This document shows positions 1 to 6,604 of a stretch of 8,991 bases of DNA, piece by piece. The stretch lies in assembly GCA_005885565.1 (NCBI GenBank), contig VAXK01000097.1:1-8991 (forward strand), written 5' to 3'. Within the stretch, counting starts at the first letter, position 1, and every line of letters begins with the position of its first letter. The stretch comes from Actinomycetota bacterium. Its GTDB lineage: Bacteria > Actinomycetota > Thermoleophilia > Gaiellales > Gaiellaceae. Made by a program: the position numbers and the translations under genes. The notes below the pieces were generated by a model. That model was not told the origin of the DNA and ran no database searches. It was given only the letters and a program-made list of their open reading frames with translations.

Positions 1-1
1 G

Positions 2-1084
2 CTCGACGTCGGACTGCTGAGCCTCTGTGCGCTCGTGCCGCTCCTCGTCGTGCCTATTGTCGGGGGAGCGATCGCCGACGCGGTCGACCGCCGCCGGCTC
101 CTGCTCCGAACCGAGACGGGCCTCGCGGTCGTGTCGCTCCTCCTCGCCGGCAACGCGCTTCTGCCGCATCCGCAGGTGTGGGCGCTCTTCGCCGGCGAGA
201 CGGTGGCGACCTCGATCTTCAGCCTCGGCACGCCGTCGATGCGCTCGCTCCTTCCGCGGCTCGTCGCCGAGGAGCAGATCGCGGCGGCCAACGCGCTCGA
301 AGGCGTCTACGGGAATCTCGGCGCGGTCGCCGGCCCGGCGCTCTCCGGCGTCCTCGTCGCCGCGATCGGGTTCCCGCTCACCTACGTCCTCGACGTGGCC
401 ACGTTCGGCATGTCCCTGTGGAGCGTGTGGCGGCTTCCCGCGCTCCCGCCGGCCGAGGACGCCGATCGCGCGAGCCTGCGCTCGATCGTCGAGGGCTTCC
501 GCTACGTGCGGACGAAGCAGGCGCTGCTCGGGATCTTCGTCGTGGACGCGAACGCGATGGTCTTCGGGATGCCGATGGCGCTCTTCCCCGCCTACGGCGC
601 CCACTTCGGCGGCGGCGCGCGGACGGTCGGCTTCCTCTACGCCGCTCCCTACGCGGGCGCGCTCGTCGCGTCGCTGGTCTCCGGCTGGGCGACGCACGTC
701 CGGCGGCAGGGGCTCGGCGTGTGCGTCGCCGCGGCCCTGTGGGGGCTCGCGCTCGTCGGGTTCGGCTATGCCGACCCGCTGTGGCTCGCCCTCGGGATGC
801 TCGCGCTCGCCGGAGCCGCCGACTTCGTCAGCGCCGTCCTGCGAAGCACGATCCTGCTCACCGCGACGCCCGACCCCCTGCGCGGCCGCCTGTCGGGGAT
901 CGAGTTCGCGCAGGTCGCGAGCACGCCGTCGCTCGGCAACCTCGAGGCCGGCGTCGTCGCCTCGCTCACGAGCCTTCGCTTCTCGGTCGTCTCCGGCGGG
1001 ATTGCCTGCATCGCTGGCACCGTCCTTTGCGCGCTCGCGCTCCCGCGCTTCGTCCGCTACGACTCGCGGGTTCCCGACGCGTGA
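2..1084 (+). CDS. MFS transporter, C-terminal part (5' end outside window)
   Basis: This is a polytopic inner-membrane protein of the major facilitator superfamily, probably a proton-driven exporter of the EntS/MFS_3 type; the substrate cannot be told from sequence. The frame is open from base 2, so the start codon and probably the first membrane helix lie upstream; 360 residues are visible. Near the start is a motif-A-like loop, GGAIADAVDRRR, the usual cytoplasmic loop between helices 2 and 3. Further on, the stretch from RSLLPRLV through ANALEGVYGNLGAVAGPALSG matches the helix 4-5 region of drug and siderophore exporters in this group. The rest alternates hydrophobic helices with short basic loops. 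The TGA stop lies inside the GTGA that also carries the start of the glycosylase gene, so the two are probably co-transcribed and translationally coupled. Family assignment is secure; substrate is unknown. Confidence 0.88.
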   Translation, partial: LDVGLLSLCALVPLLVVPIVGGAIADAVDRRRLLLRTETGLAVVSLLLAGNALLPHPQVWALFAGETVATSIFSLGTPSMRSLLPRLVAEEQIAAANALEGVYGNLGAVAGPALSGVLVAAIGFPLTYVLDVATFGMSLWSVWRLPALPPAEDADRASLRSIVEGFRYVRTKQALLGIFVVDANAMVFGMPMALFPAYGAHFGGGARTVGFLYAAPYAGALVASLVSGWATHVRRQGLGVCVAAALWGLALVGFGYADPLWLALGMLALAGAADFVSAVLRSTILLTATPDPLRGRLSGIEFAQVASTPSLGNLEAGVVASLTSLRFSVVSGGIACIAGTVLCALALPRFVRYDSRVPDA

Positions 1085-1647
1085 TCGGCCGGGACTTCTT
1101 CGCCCGCTCCGTCCACGAGCTCGCGCCCGACCTGCTCGGCGTGACGCTCCTCGTCGGCGGGGTTGGGGGTCCGATCGTCGAGGTCGAGGCCTACCATCAC
1201 GAGGATCCGGCGAGCCACGGGTTCGGCGGCCGCACGGAGCGAAACGCCGCCATGTTCGGCCCGCCGGGGCACGCGTACGTCTACCGCTCGTACGGGATCC
1301 ACTGGTGCCTCAACTTCGTCTGCGAGGAGGAGGGTTCCGCCTCGGCGGTGCTCCTGCGCGCACTCGAGCCGGTTTCCGGTGTCGACGTCATGCGGGCCCG
1401 GCGCGGTCTCGACGACCCGCGGCTGCTCGCCGCCGGGCCGGGGCGGCTCTGCCAGGCGCTCGCGGTGACCCGCGACCACGACGGTCGCCCCCTCGACGAG
1501 CCGCCGTTCGAGCTCCGCGAGCGTGAGGTCGAGCCGGAGATCGCCCGTGGCCCTCGCATCGGGATCTCGCGCGCGACCGAGCTCCCATGGCGCTTCGGGA
1601 TCGCGGGCTCGCGCTTTCTGAGTCGGCCTATGCCTTCGCGGCCGTGA
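1081..1647 (+). CDS. mpg: 3-methyladenine DNA glycosylase (AAG/MPG family)
   Basis: This is a cytoplasmic base-excision repair enzyme that removes alkylated purines from DNA. The product is 188 residues, a normal length for the bacterial AAG fold. Residues 32-38 read IVEVEAY, with E36 at the position of human catalytic E125 and Y38 at Y127. H46 falls close to human H136. YVYRSYGIHWCLN (66-78) and VLLRALEP (90-97) match the conserved substrate-pocket and core strands. AGPGRLCQAL and the closing PWRFGIAGSRFLSRP complete the family pattern, so the gene looks intact and functional. The GTG start at 1081 overlaps the MFS stop by four bases and has no clear Shine-Dalgarno, which points to coupling. 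Its last 20 bases overlap the end of the convergent anti-sigma gene. In M. tuberculosis mpg is directly followed by tyrS; here a five-gene block lies between them. Confidence 0.94.
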   Translation: MIGRDFFARSVHELAPDLLGVTLLVGGVGGPIVEVEAYHHEDPASHGFGGRTERNAAMFGPPGHAYVYRSYGIHWCLNFVCEEEGSASAVLLRALEPVSGVDVMRARRGLDDPRLLAAGPGRLCQALAVTRDHDGRPLDEPPFELREREVEPEIARGPRIGISRATELPWRFGIAGSRFLSRPMPSRP

Positions 1648-2317
1648 TTGGTGTCCCGGTCGGTGCTTCCACACCGCCGTGCCGCTCGAGGGTCACGGCC
1701 ACGACGGCTCCCTCCGGGACGGGGCGCGTGAGCCGGAACGGCTTCGCCGCGGCGAACGTGCCGGCGCGTTGCGGCGAGCGGTTCTGGATCACCCACGCCT
1801 CGTAGGTCTTCCCGGCCGGCGCCGGCCGGAGGTTGGAGACGAGGAGCGCGGCCGCGCCGGTACGCGAGACGACGAGGGTTCCGTGTGCGCCGCTCAGGGC
1901 GAAACGGCGAGCGGCGGGATCGCTCACGATCGAGAGCACGCGGGCCTGCTGCTCTCGCGCGGACCTCGTGCGGTCGAGCGAGCGAGAGAGCGTGACGGCC
2001 CAGATCCCGAGCCCGATCGCCGCGCAGGCCGCGACGGCCGCCGCGGCCGCGGTCCACGAGCGCCACGCGGGCCGCAACGGGACGACGTTCGGCCGCTCCG
2101 CGCGCGCCCGCTCGAGGATCCGGTCGCGGAGACCCGGCGGCGGCGCGGGCGACTCGACGCCGTACGCGAGGCTCGTCGCCGTCTCCGTGAACGACGCCAG
2201 CTCCTCGCGGCAGCGCGGGCAGCGCGCGAGATGCGCCTCGTACTCGCGCTCCTCCCGCTCGTCGAGCGCGTCGAGCGCGTACGCGGCCGTCAGCTCGTGG
2301 ATGGCGTCGGCTTCCAT
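1628..2317 (-). CDS. RskA-like membrane anti-sigma factor
   Basis: This is a single-pass membrane protein that probably holds the neighbouring ECF sigma factor inactive until a signal triggers release. Residues 1-75 form a cytoplasmic anti-sigma domain with a zinc-finger-type HxxxCxxC motif (H29, C33, C36) following a helix of the form ALDALDERE. A Pro-rich linker leads to one membrane helix at about 88-110. Residues from about 120 to 229 form an extracytoplasmic RskA-type C-terminal domain, recognisable by the GKTYEAWVI core and nearby strands. The length of 229 fits the SigK regulator family. The ATG at 2317 lies inside the end of the sigma gene, giving a 28-base overlap, and is preceded by a purine-rich ribosome site (GGGAAGAG), so the pair is translationally coupled. 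The 3' end overlaps the convergent glycosylase gene by 20 bases. The signal it senses cannot be read from sequence. Confidence 0.92.
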   Translation of the reverse strand: MEADAIHELTAAYALDALDEREEREYEAHLARCPRCREELASFTETATSLAYGVESPAPPPGLRDRILERARAERPNVVPLRPAWRSWTAAAAAVAACAAIGLGIWAVTLSRSLDRTRSAREQQARVLSIVSDPAARRFALSGAHGTLVVSRTGAAALLVSNLRPAPAGKTYEAWVIQNRSPQRAGTFAAAKPFRLTRPVPEGAVVAVTLERHGGVEAPTGTPITAAKA

Positions 2318-2943
2318 TGCTCTCTTCCCTCGGCCTCCGGCTCCGTGAGGAGCTCACGAAGGCGGCCGAGGCCCGTGAACATCCTGCTCTTGATCGTACC
2401 CAGGGGCTGCCCGAGCCGCTCCGAGAGCTCGGACTGCGTGAACCCGCCGTAGTAGGCGAGCTCGAGCGCCTCGCGCTGCTGGTCCGGCAGCCGCGCGAGC
2501 GCCGCCTGCACGCGCTCGCGCTCGAAGCGGAGCCAGACGGCTTCGTCGCTCGACGCGTCCGTCGTGTGCACGCGCTCGTCGAGCGTCTCGGCCCGCCGCC
2601 GCTCCTCGCGCCGGACGAGGTCGACCGCGCGCCGGTGCACGAGCGTCAGCAGCCACGTGCTGGCCTTCGCCCGCTCGGGCACGAACCGGGGCGCCGAGCG
2701 CCACGCGGCGAGGAAGCCCTCCTGGACGGCGTCCTCGGCGAGCGCGTCGTCGCGGAGGATCCGTCGCGCGAGCCCGTAGGCCACGCGGCCGAAGCGGTCG
2801 TAGAGCTCGCCGAGCGCGACCTCGTCGGAGCGGGCGACGAGCGCCACGAGGGCTTCGTCCGAGAGGTGGGCGAGATCTCGCGGCATCGGCGTCCGGGTCC
2901 GCGGGCGGCCGCCGAACGCTAACACGCTGCCGCGCCGAGTCAT
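2290..2943 (-). CDS. ECF RNA polymerase sigma factor, SigK-like
   Basis: This is a group 4 (extracytoplasmic function) sigma factor with region 2 at about residues 43-112, including the RRILRDDALAEDAVQEGFLAAW helix pair and the STWLLTLVHRRAVDLVRR recognition segment. Region 4 lies at about 145-200, with the LPDQQREALELAYYGGFTQSEL helix-turn-helix and the GTIKSRMFTGLGRLRELL end. No extra domains are present. The pairing with an RskA-type anti-sigma factor supports a SigK-like group. The start is uncertain. ATG at 2943 gives 217 residues and has a GGAG 12 bases upstream. ATG at 2886 (protein beginning MPRDLAHLSDE) gives 198 residues, closer to the usual size, but has no good ribosome site. The gene is transcribed away from the DUF4331 operon across a 104-base gap, so that operon and the sigma gene itself are the obvious candidate targets; this is inferred from position. 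Confidence 0.93.
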   Translation of the reverse strand: MTRRGSVLAFGGRPRTRTPMPRDLAHLSDEALVALVARSDEVALGELYDRFGRVAYGLARRILRDDALAEDAVQEGFLAAWRSAPRFVPERAKASTWLLTLVHRRAVDLVRREERRRAETLDERVHTTDASSDEAVWLRFERERVQAALARLPDQQREALELAYYGGFTQSELSERLGQPLGTIKSRMFTGLGRLRELLTEPEAEGREQWKPTPSTS

Positions 2944-3047
2944 ACGCCGCGTTCGCTCCGGCGGCCTTATCGGTTCGGCGGAAATCCGATCGAACCGGTC
3001 CGACCGCGGCGGCGAACAAGCCGCGACCCCGAGAAGGAGTGTGAGGG
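2944..3047. promoter_or_regulatory. Divergent regulatory region with inverted repeat
   Basis: This 104-base gap separates the start of the sigma gene from the DUF4331 gene and must hold both promoters. At 2971-2977 and 2991-2997 are perfect 7-base inverted arms (CGGTTCG and CGAACCG) around a 13-base centre that itself contains CGG-AAAT-CCG. An imperfect palindrome centred on ACCGGT overlaps the right side (2990-3003). A second hairpin (CGCGGC at 3005-3010, GCCGCG at 3020-3025) lies in the presumed 5' leader just before the ribosome site. I could not identify convincing -35/-10 pairs for either direction. The dyad could be an operator or a pair of divergent sigma-factor sites; this is inference from position and symmetry. 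Confidence 0.5.
3034..3039 (+). promoter_or_regulatory. Strong ribosome binding site of the DUF4331 gene
   Basis: AAGGAG lies 8 bases before the ATG at 3048. It is the clearest Shine-Dalgarno in the window and fixes the start of the DUF4331 gene, suggesting the product is made in quantity. Confidence 0.8.
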
Positions 3048-4394
3048 ATGAAGAAGGTCATTCTCCTGCTCGTCGTCGCCGGCGCGGCGGCAGCGGCGGT
3101 CGCCGTTGCTCTCGCCAGAGGACCGGCGCCGCAGGCAGGAAACGCCTCGAGCCACCGCGAGGCCCCGCTGATCGCGGAGGATCCGTCCGCCGACAACACC
3201 GATCTGTACGCGTTCCGGAGCCCGGACAAGCCGGACACGTTCACGATCGTCTCGAACTGGATCCCGGGCGAGGATCCGGCCGCCGGCCCGAACTACTACA
3301 CGTTCTCGCCGAGCGCGCGGTACAACGTCTACCTCGACCGAAACGGCGACGGAAAGCCCGACGTCACGTTCCGCGTGCGGTTCAAGCGCAACGCCGGGCA
3401 GTTCTTCCTCGGCGACACCGCGCAGCCGTACACCGTGACGAAGATCGTCGGCGGCAAGTCGTCGGTCGTCGCCACCGGCACGACGCCGCCCGACAACATC
3501 GGGCCGCGCTCGACGCCGAACTACCACGACCTCGCCACGAAGGGGATCTTCCCGCTCGGCGGCGGCGGCTCGGTCTTCGCCGGGCAGCGTGACGATCCGT
3601 TCTTCGGCGACATCGGTGCGATCTTCGACCTGGTCGCGATCCGCAAGGGCGTCGGCAACGCCGGCGGCGGCAAGGACTTCTTCGCCGGCTACGCCGTGCA
3701 CACGATCGCGCTCCAGCTCCCGATCGCCGACTACGACACGACGAGCCACGTCATCGGCGTCTGGTCGTCCACCGACCGCCAGGTCGTGACCGTCGCGCAG
3801 ACGAAGGTGAAGGTGAAGGGCAAGACGCGCGTGCGCGTCGCCAAGAAGGTCGTCTGGCAGCAGGTCTCACGGCTCGGGAATCCGCTCATCAACGAGGCGG
3901 TCATCCCGACGGACAAGAAGGACCTTTGGAACCGGCTGAGCCCGGCGACCGACAAGCAGTTCGAGCAGTACTACACGTCCCCGATCCTCGCCGCGGTGAT
4001 CAACAAGCTCTACAACCTCGGCGTCAAGGAGTCGGATCGCAGCGACCTCGAGGCCGTCCTCCTGACCGGCCTCAAGCAGCCGAACCTCAACTACACCGGG
4101 CCGACGCTCGCCGACGAGCTGCGGCTCAACCTGTCGATTCCCCCGACCGCGCCCGACAAGGTGAACCGGATGGGCGTCCTCGGCGGCGATCTCGCCGGCT
4201 ACCCGAACGGCCGTCGGCTCGAGGACGACGTGATCGACATCACCGAGCAGGCGGTTGCCGGTGCCCTGATCGGGACGAACATCCCCTTGGGCGACGGCGT
4301 GAACGCCGACGACAAGGGATACCTCAGCTCGTTCCCGTACGCGAACGACCCGAACGCCGGCTTCGACAACACGAAGGGAGAGCCGAAGCCGTAG
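3048..4394 (+). CDS. Secreted DUF4331-domain protein
   Basis: This is a 448-residue exported protein of a family with no firmly established biochemical role that I know of. Residues 1-24 form a signal sequence (MKK, then a long hydrophobic Ala/Val/Leu run). The mature part opens with the family hallmark ASSHREAPLIAEDPSADNTD at 33-52, followed by YAF at 54-56. WQQVSRLGNPLINE (270-283) and the C-terminal IPLGDGVNADDKGYLSSFPY are also typical, so the domain is complete. DRNGDGKPD (97-105) resembles a calcium-binding DxNxDG loop. A Lys/Arg-rich strand at 252-267 (TKVKVKGKTRVRVAKK) stands out from the otherwise acidic surface. No C-terminal anchor or sorting motif is visible. It is the first gene of a plus-strand run with a TPR protein and a NicO-type exporter, divergent from the sigma/anti-sigma pair, so it is a likely sigma target. 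A structural or ligand-binding envelope role is possible but unproven. Confidence 0.93.
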   Translation: MKKVILLLVVAGAAAAAVAVALARGPAPQAGNASSHREAPLIAEDPSADNTDLYAFRSPDKPDTFTIVSNWIPGEDPAAGPNYYTFSPSARYNVYLDRNGDGKPDVTFRVRFKRNAGQFFLGDTAQPYTVTKIVGGKSSVVATGTTPPDNIGPRSTPNYHDLATKGIFPLGGGGSVFAGQRDDPFFGDIGAIFDLVAIRKGVGNAGGGKDFFAGYAVHTIALQLPIADYDTTSHVIGVWSSTDRQVVTVAQTKVKVKGKTRVRVAKKVVWQQVSRLGNPLINEAVIPTDKKDLWNRLSPATDKQFEQYYTSPILAAVINKLYNLGVKESDRSDLEAVLLTGLKQPNLNYTGPTLADELRLNLSIPPTAPDKVNRMGVLGGDLAGYPNGRRLEDDVIDITEQAVAGALIGTNIPLGDGVNADDKGYLSSFPYANDPNAGFDNTKGEPKP

Positions 4395-4402
4395 CTCGAC
4401 CC

Positions 4403-4440
4403 GCCGCGGAGGGCCCCGTTGCGGCGGGGCCCTCCGCGGC
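4403..4440 (+). terminator. Strong GC hairpin between DUF4331 and TPR genes, no U-tract
   Basis: Starting eight bases after the DUF4331 stop is a perfect 16-base-pair stem (4403-4418 with 4425-4440) closed by the six-base loop TTGCGG. No T run follows, so it is not a classical intrinsic terminator. It may act as a U-less terminator, or as a 3' stabiliser that lowers expression of the downstream TPR and exporter genes relative to DUF4331. The TPR ribosome site begins only ten bases beyond it. Confidence 0.6.
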
Positions 4441-4463
4441 CGTCGGCGCGGAAGCCGCTTCCG

Positions 4464-5774
4464 ATGCGAATCCGTCTCGCCCTCGCTCTCGCAGTCGCCG
4501 CGGTCGCGGCGGGCGCCCTCCTGCTGGGCGGGCTCTTCCGCGACTCGCGCGGCGCCGTGCCGGCCCCGCCGCCGGAAGCCGCGGCGGGCGCGCTCGAGAA
4601 CGAGCTCGGGACCGGCGACACGGCCTCGCTCGTCCGTTCGCTCCAGGCGACGCTGCGCCGCGATCCGAGGGACGTGCACTCATACGACCTCCTCGGCCTC
4701 GCGTACCAGCAGCGGGCACGCGAGACCGGCGACCCCGCCTACTACACCAAGTCCGAGGGCGTGCTCCGGCGCGCGCTTTCCCTTGCTTCGAACGACCTCC
4801 TCGCGACGAGCGGCCTCGGCTCGCTCGCGCTCTCCAGACACCGCTTCCGTGAGGCGCTCGCGCTCGGCCGCCGCGCACGCACGCTTTCGCCGACGACGGC
4901 GCGGAGCTACGGCGTCATCGGCGACGCGCTCGTCGAGCTCGGTCGCTACCGAGAGGCGTTTGCCGCCTTCGATCGGCTGGCCCGCCTCCGGCCGGGGCTC
5001 GCCGCCTACGCGCGTGTCTCGTACGCGCGCGAGCTGCGCGGGGACTTCCCGGGCGCCGTCGCCGCGATGCGCCTCGCCGTGGACGCGGCGGTGGACGAGC
5101 CCGAGCCACTCGCCTGGACGGACGTCCAACTCGGCAAGCTCTACTGGTCCCACGGTCACCTCGGGCCGGCGACGCGCCAGTTCCGCGCTGCGCTGGAGGC
5201 ATATCCCGGCTACGTCTACGGCTTGGACGCGCTCGCCCAGGTCGAGGCGGCCCACGGACGCTACGCGCGGGCAATCCGGCTCGAGCGGAGAGCGGTCGAG
5301 ACGATCCCGCTGCCGCAGTTCGTGACGACGCTCGGCGACCTCGAGCACGTGACGGGGCACGACCGGCTCGCGCGCCGCCAGTACGCTCTCATCGGCGTGA
5401 TCCAGCGCCTGCTCGCTGCGAACGGCGTCAGAACGGACCTGGAGACCGCGCTCTTCGACGTCGACCACGGCGTGCGCCTCTCGCACACGCTCGCGCTCGC
5501 CCGGCTCGCGCGCCGCGACCGGCCCTCGATCGACGGTGACGACGTCCTGGCTTGGGCGCTCGCGCGGACCGGCCACTGCGGTGAGGCGCTGCGCTTCTCG
5601 GAGCGCGCCTTCAGGCTCGGGACGCGTGACGCGCCCAAGGACTTCCACCGCGGCATGATCGAACGCTGCCTCAAACACGACGCGCAGGCGCGCCTCTGGT
5701 TCCGCCGGGCGCTCGACCTGAACCCGCACTTCTCACTCCTGTGGGCACCGGTCGCGCGGAGGTACGCGTCGTGA
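4464..5774 (+). CDS. Membrane-anchored tetratricopeptide-repeat protein
   Basis: The 436-residue product begins with a short basic segment and a hydrophobic stretch (about 4-24) that is either an uncleaved anchor or a signal sequence, followed by a Pro/Ala-rich linker. The rest is a helical-repeat solenoid. TPR-like pairs are visible at about 70-109, 112-143, 146-177, 180-210, 216-249, 250-283 and, after a less regular stretch, 360-388 and 393-425. Units such as GDALVELGRYREAFAAFDRLARLRP and GKLYWSHGHLGPATRQFRAALEAYP show the classical spacing. It has no catalytic motif; TPR proteins usually act as scaffolds, here probably on the outer face of the membrane. The ATG at 4464 has GGAAG nine bases upstream; further upstream in frame the reading would start inside the hairpin, so 4464 is preferred. 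The stop overlaps the start of the exporter gene by four bases, indicating coupling. Its partners are not known; the DUF4331 protein and the exporter are the obvious candidates. Confidence 0.88.
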   Translation: MRIRLALALAVAAVAAGALLLGGLFRDSRGAVPAPPPEAAAGALENELGTGDTASLVRSLQATLRRDPRDVHSYDLLGLAYQQRARETGDPAYYTKSEGVLRRALSLASNDLLATSGLGSLALSRHRFREALALGRRARTLSPTTARSYGVIGDALVELGRYREAFAAFDRLARLRPGLAAYARVSYARELRGDFPGAVAAMRLAVDAAVDEPEPLAWTDVQLGKLYWSHGHLGPATRQFRAALEAYPGYVYGLDALAQVEAAHGRYARAIRLERRAVETIPLPQFVTTLGDLEHVTGHDRLARRQYALIGVIQRLLAANGVRTDLETALFDVDHGVRLSHTLALARLARRDRPSIDGDDVLAWALARTGHCGEALRFSERAFRLGTRDAPKDFHRGMIERCLKHDAQARLWFRRALDLNPHFSLLWAPVARRYAS

Positions 5775-6604
5775 GGAGGGCGACGATCGTCCTTGCCGGG
5801 CTCGCGGTGCTCGCCGCGCTCGTGCTCCCGGCGGCCGCCTCGGCCCACCCGCTTGGGAACTTCACGATCAACCGGTTCAGCCGGCTGGAGGCGTCAGGCC
5901 CTCGCCTCTACGTCCTCTATGTCCTCGATATGGCGGAGATCCCGACGTTCCAGGCCGGGAGGATCGACCCGCGGGCGTATGCCCGCCGGATCGCCCGGAA
6001 CGCCGAGCTGTCCGTCGACGGGCGGCGCGCGCGCCTTGCCCCCGTCGCGCAAGCCCTCGCGCATCCGCCGGGCGCAGGTGGCCTGAGGACGACCCGCCTC
6101 GAGGTCGTGCTGCGCGGGCCGGTCCTGCACCATCCGAGCCGTGTTGGCTATCACGACAACAACTATAGAGGGCGGATCGGATGGAAGGAGATCGTCGTCG
6201 GCTCGAGGGCGCACAGCGTCAGTGACGAGTTGCGCGCCTACCCGAAGGACCTCCTCTCCAGCCCGCTCGACGTCTCGAGCGTCGCGACCCGGCTTGCTCC
6301 GACGGGCGGGGCTGCGACGCCGCCCGCACTGACCCGCGGCCGCGCACTCCAGGCGCCGGACCGCGTCTCGTCACCTGAGCGCTCTCGTGATCGTCGCCTC
6401 GCTCGCGGCGGCGCTCTTCTGGGGCGCGGCGCACGCGCTGTCCCCGGGGCACGGCAAGACGATTGTCACGGCCTACCTCGTGGGAAGCCGCGGCACGCCG
6501 CTGCACGCGGCCCTCCTCGGCCTGATCGTCACGCTGACCCATACGGTCGGCGTCTTCGCGCTCGGCCTCGTCACGCTCAGCCTGTCGCAGTTCGTCGTCC
6601 CTGA
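5771..6604 (+). CDS. NicO/RcnA-like Ni/Co exporter, N-terminal part (frame broken)
   Basis: Starting at the GTG that overlaps the TPR stop (GTGA), this frame encodes a signal sequence (about 1-25, ending ASA), then a mature domain opening HPLGNFTINRFSRLE. This opening recurs in actinobacterial proteins whose C-terminal half is a NicO-type metal channel. Residues up to about 195 (DMAEIPTFQAGRID, the beta-rich core, SSPLDVSSVATRLAP) look like genuine extracytoplasmic protein. Beyond about base 6333-6386 the frame turns Arg/Pro/Gly-rich and loses protein character. There the NicO membrane domain continues in another frame. The stretch up to the stop at 6604 is therefore probably a non-native tail. 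If one surplus base is removed in that zone, the two parts join into a single protein of about 431 residues. Either the gene is broken, the assembly carries a one-base error, or the ribosome shifts frame. Confidence 0.75.
   Translation: MRRATIVLAGLAVLAALVLPAAASAHPLGNFTINRFSRLEASGPRLYVLYVLDMAEIPTFQAGRIDPRAYARRIARNAELSVDGRRARLAPVAQALAHPPGAGGLRTTRLEVVLRGPVLHHPSRVGYHDNNYRGRIGWKEIVVGSRAHSVSDELRAYPKDLLSSPLDVSSVATRLAPTGGAATPPALTRGRALQAPDRVSSPERSRDRRLARGGALLGRGARAVPGARQDDCHGLPRGKPRHAAARGPPRPDRHADPYGRRLRARPRHAQPVAVRRP
6333..6386 (+). other. Zone of the apparent +1 frameshift in the exporter gene
   Basis: Upstream coding is convincing in the frame of 5771 and downstream coding is convincing in the frame of 6387. 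The downstream frame has a TGA at 6330-6332, so a switch must happen after it. By about 6372 the downstream frame already reads HLSALVIVASL, which fits the first membrane helix of the family. A net change of +1 base (one surplus base, or two missing) restores one reading frame. No homopolymer run or classical slippery heptamer is visible, which favours mutation or sequence error over programmed shifting. Confidence 0.7.

Noticed and set aside
27..1526. Long plus-strand open frame (499 codons) over the MFS and glycosylase genes
   Set aside because: The translation is dominated by Arg and Ser, while the other two frames give clear MFS and AAG proteins in the same stretch.
1812..1829. Perfect 18-base palindrome of alternating CCGG/GCGC inside the anti-sigma gene
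   Set aside because: It encodes a Pro-Ala-Pro-Ala-Gly stretch with GC-rich codons and has no T run. A terminator for mpg read-through is possible but not supported.
1281..2357. Long open frame on the minus strand (358 codons) over mpg and the anti-sigma gene
   Set aside because: Arg/Ser/Gly-rich low-complexity translation with no family motif. It overlaps two well-supported genes and is explained by high GC, which removes stop codons.
3926..4852. Plus-strand open frame bridging the DUF4331 and TPR genes
   Set aside because: Arg/Pro-rich shadow that crosses the hairpin and both real genes; no ribosome site or recognisable domain.
6360..6386. Programmed +1 frameshift signal in the exporter gene
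   Set aside because: No slippery run, no in-frame stop or rare-codon pause in the zero frame and no ribosome-like stimulator were visible, so mutation or sequence error is more likely.
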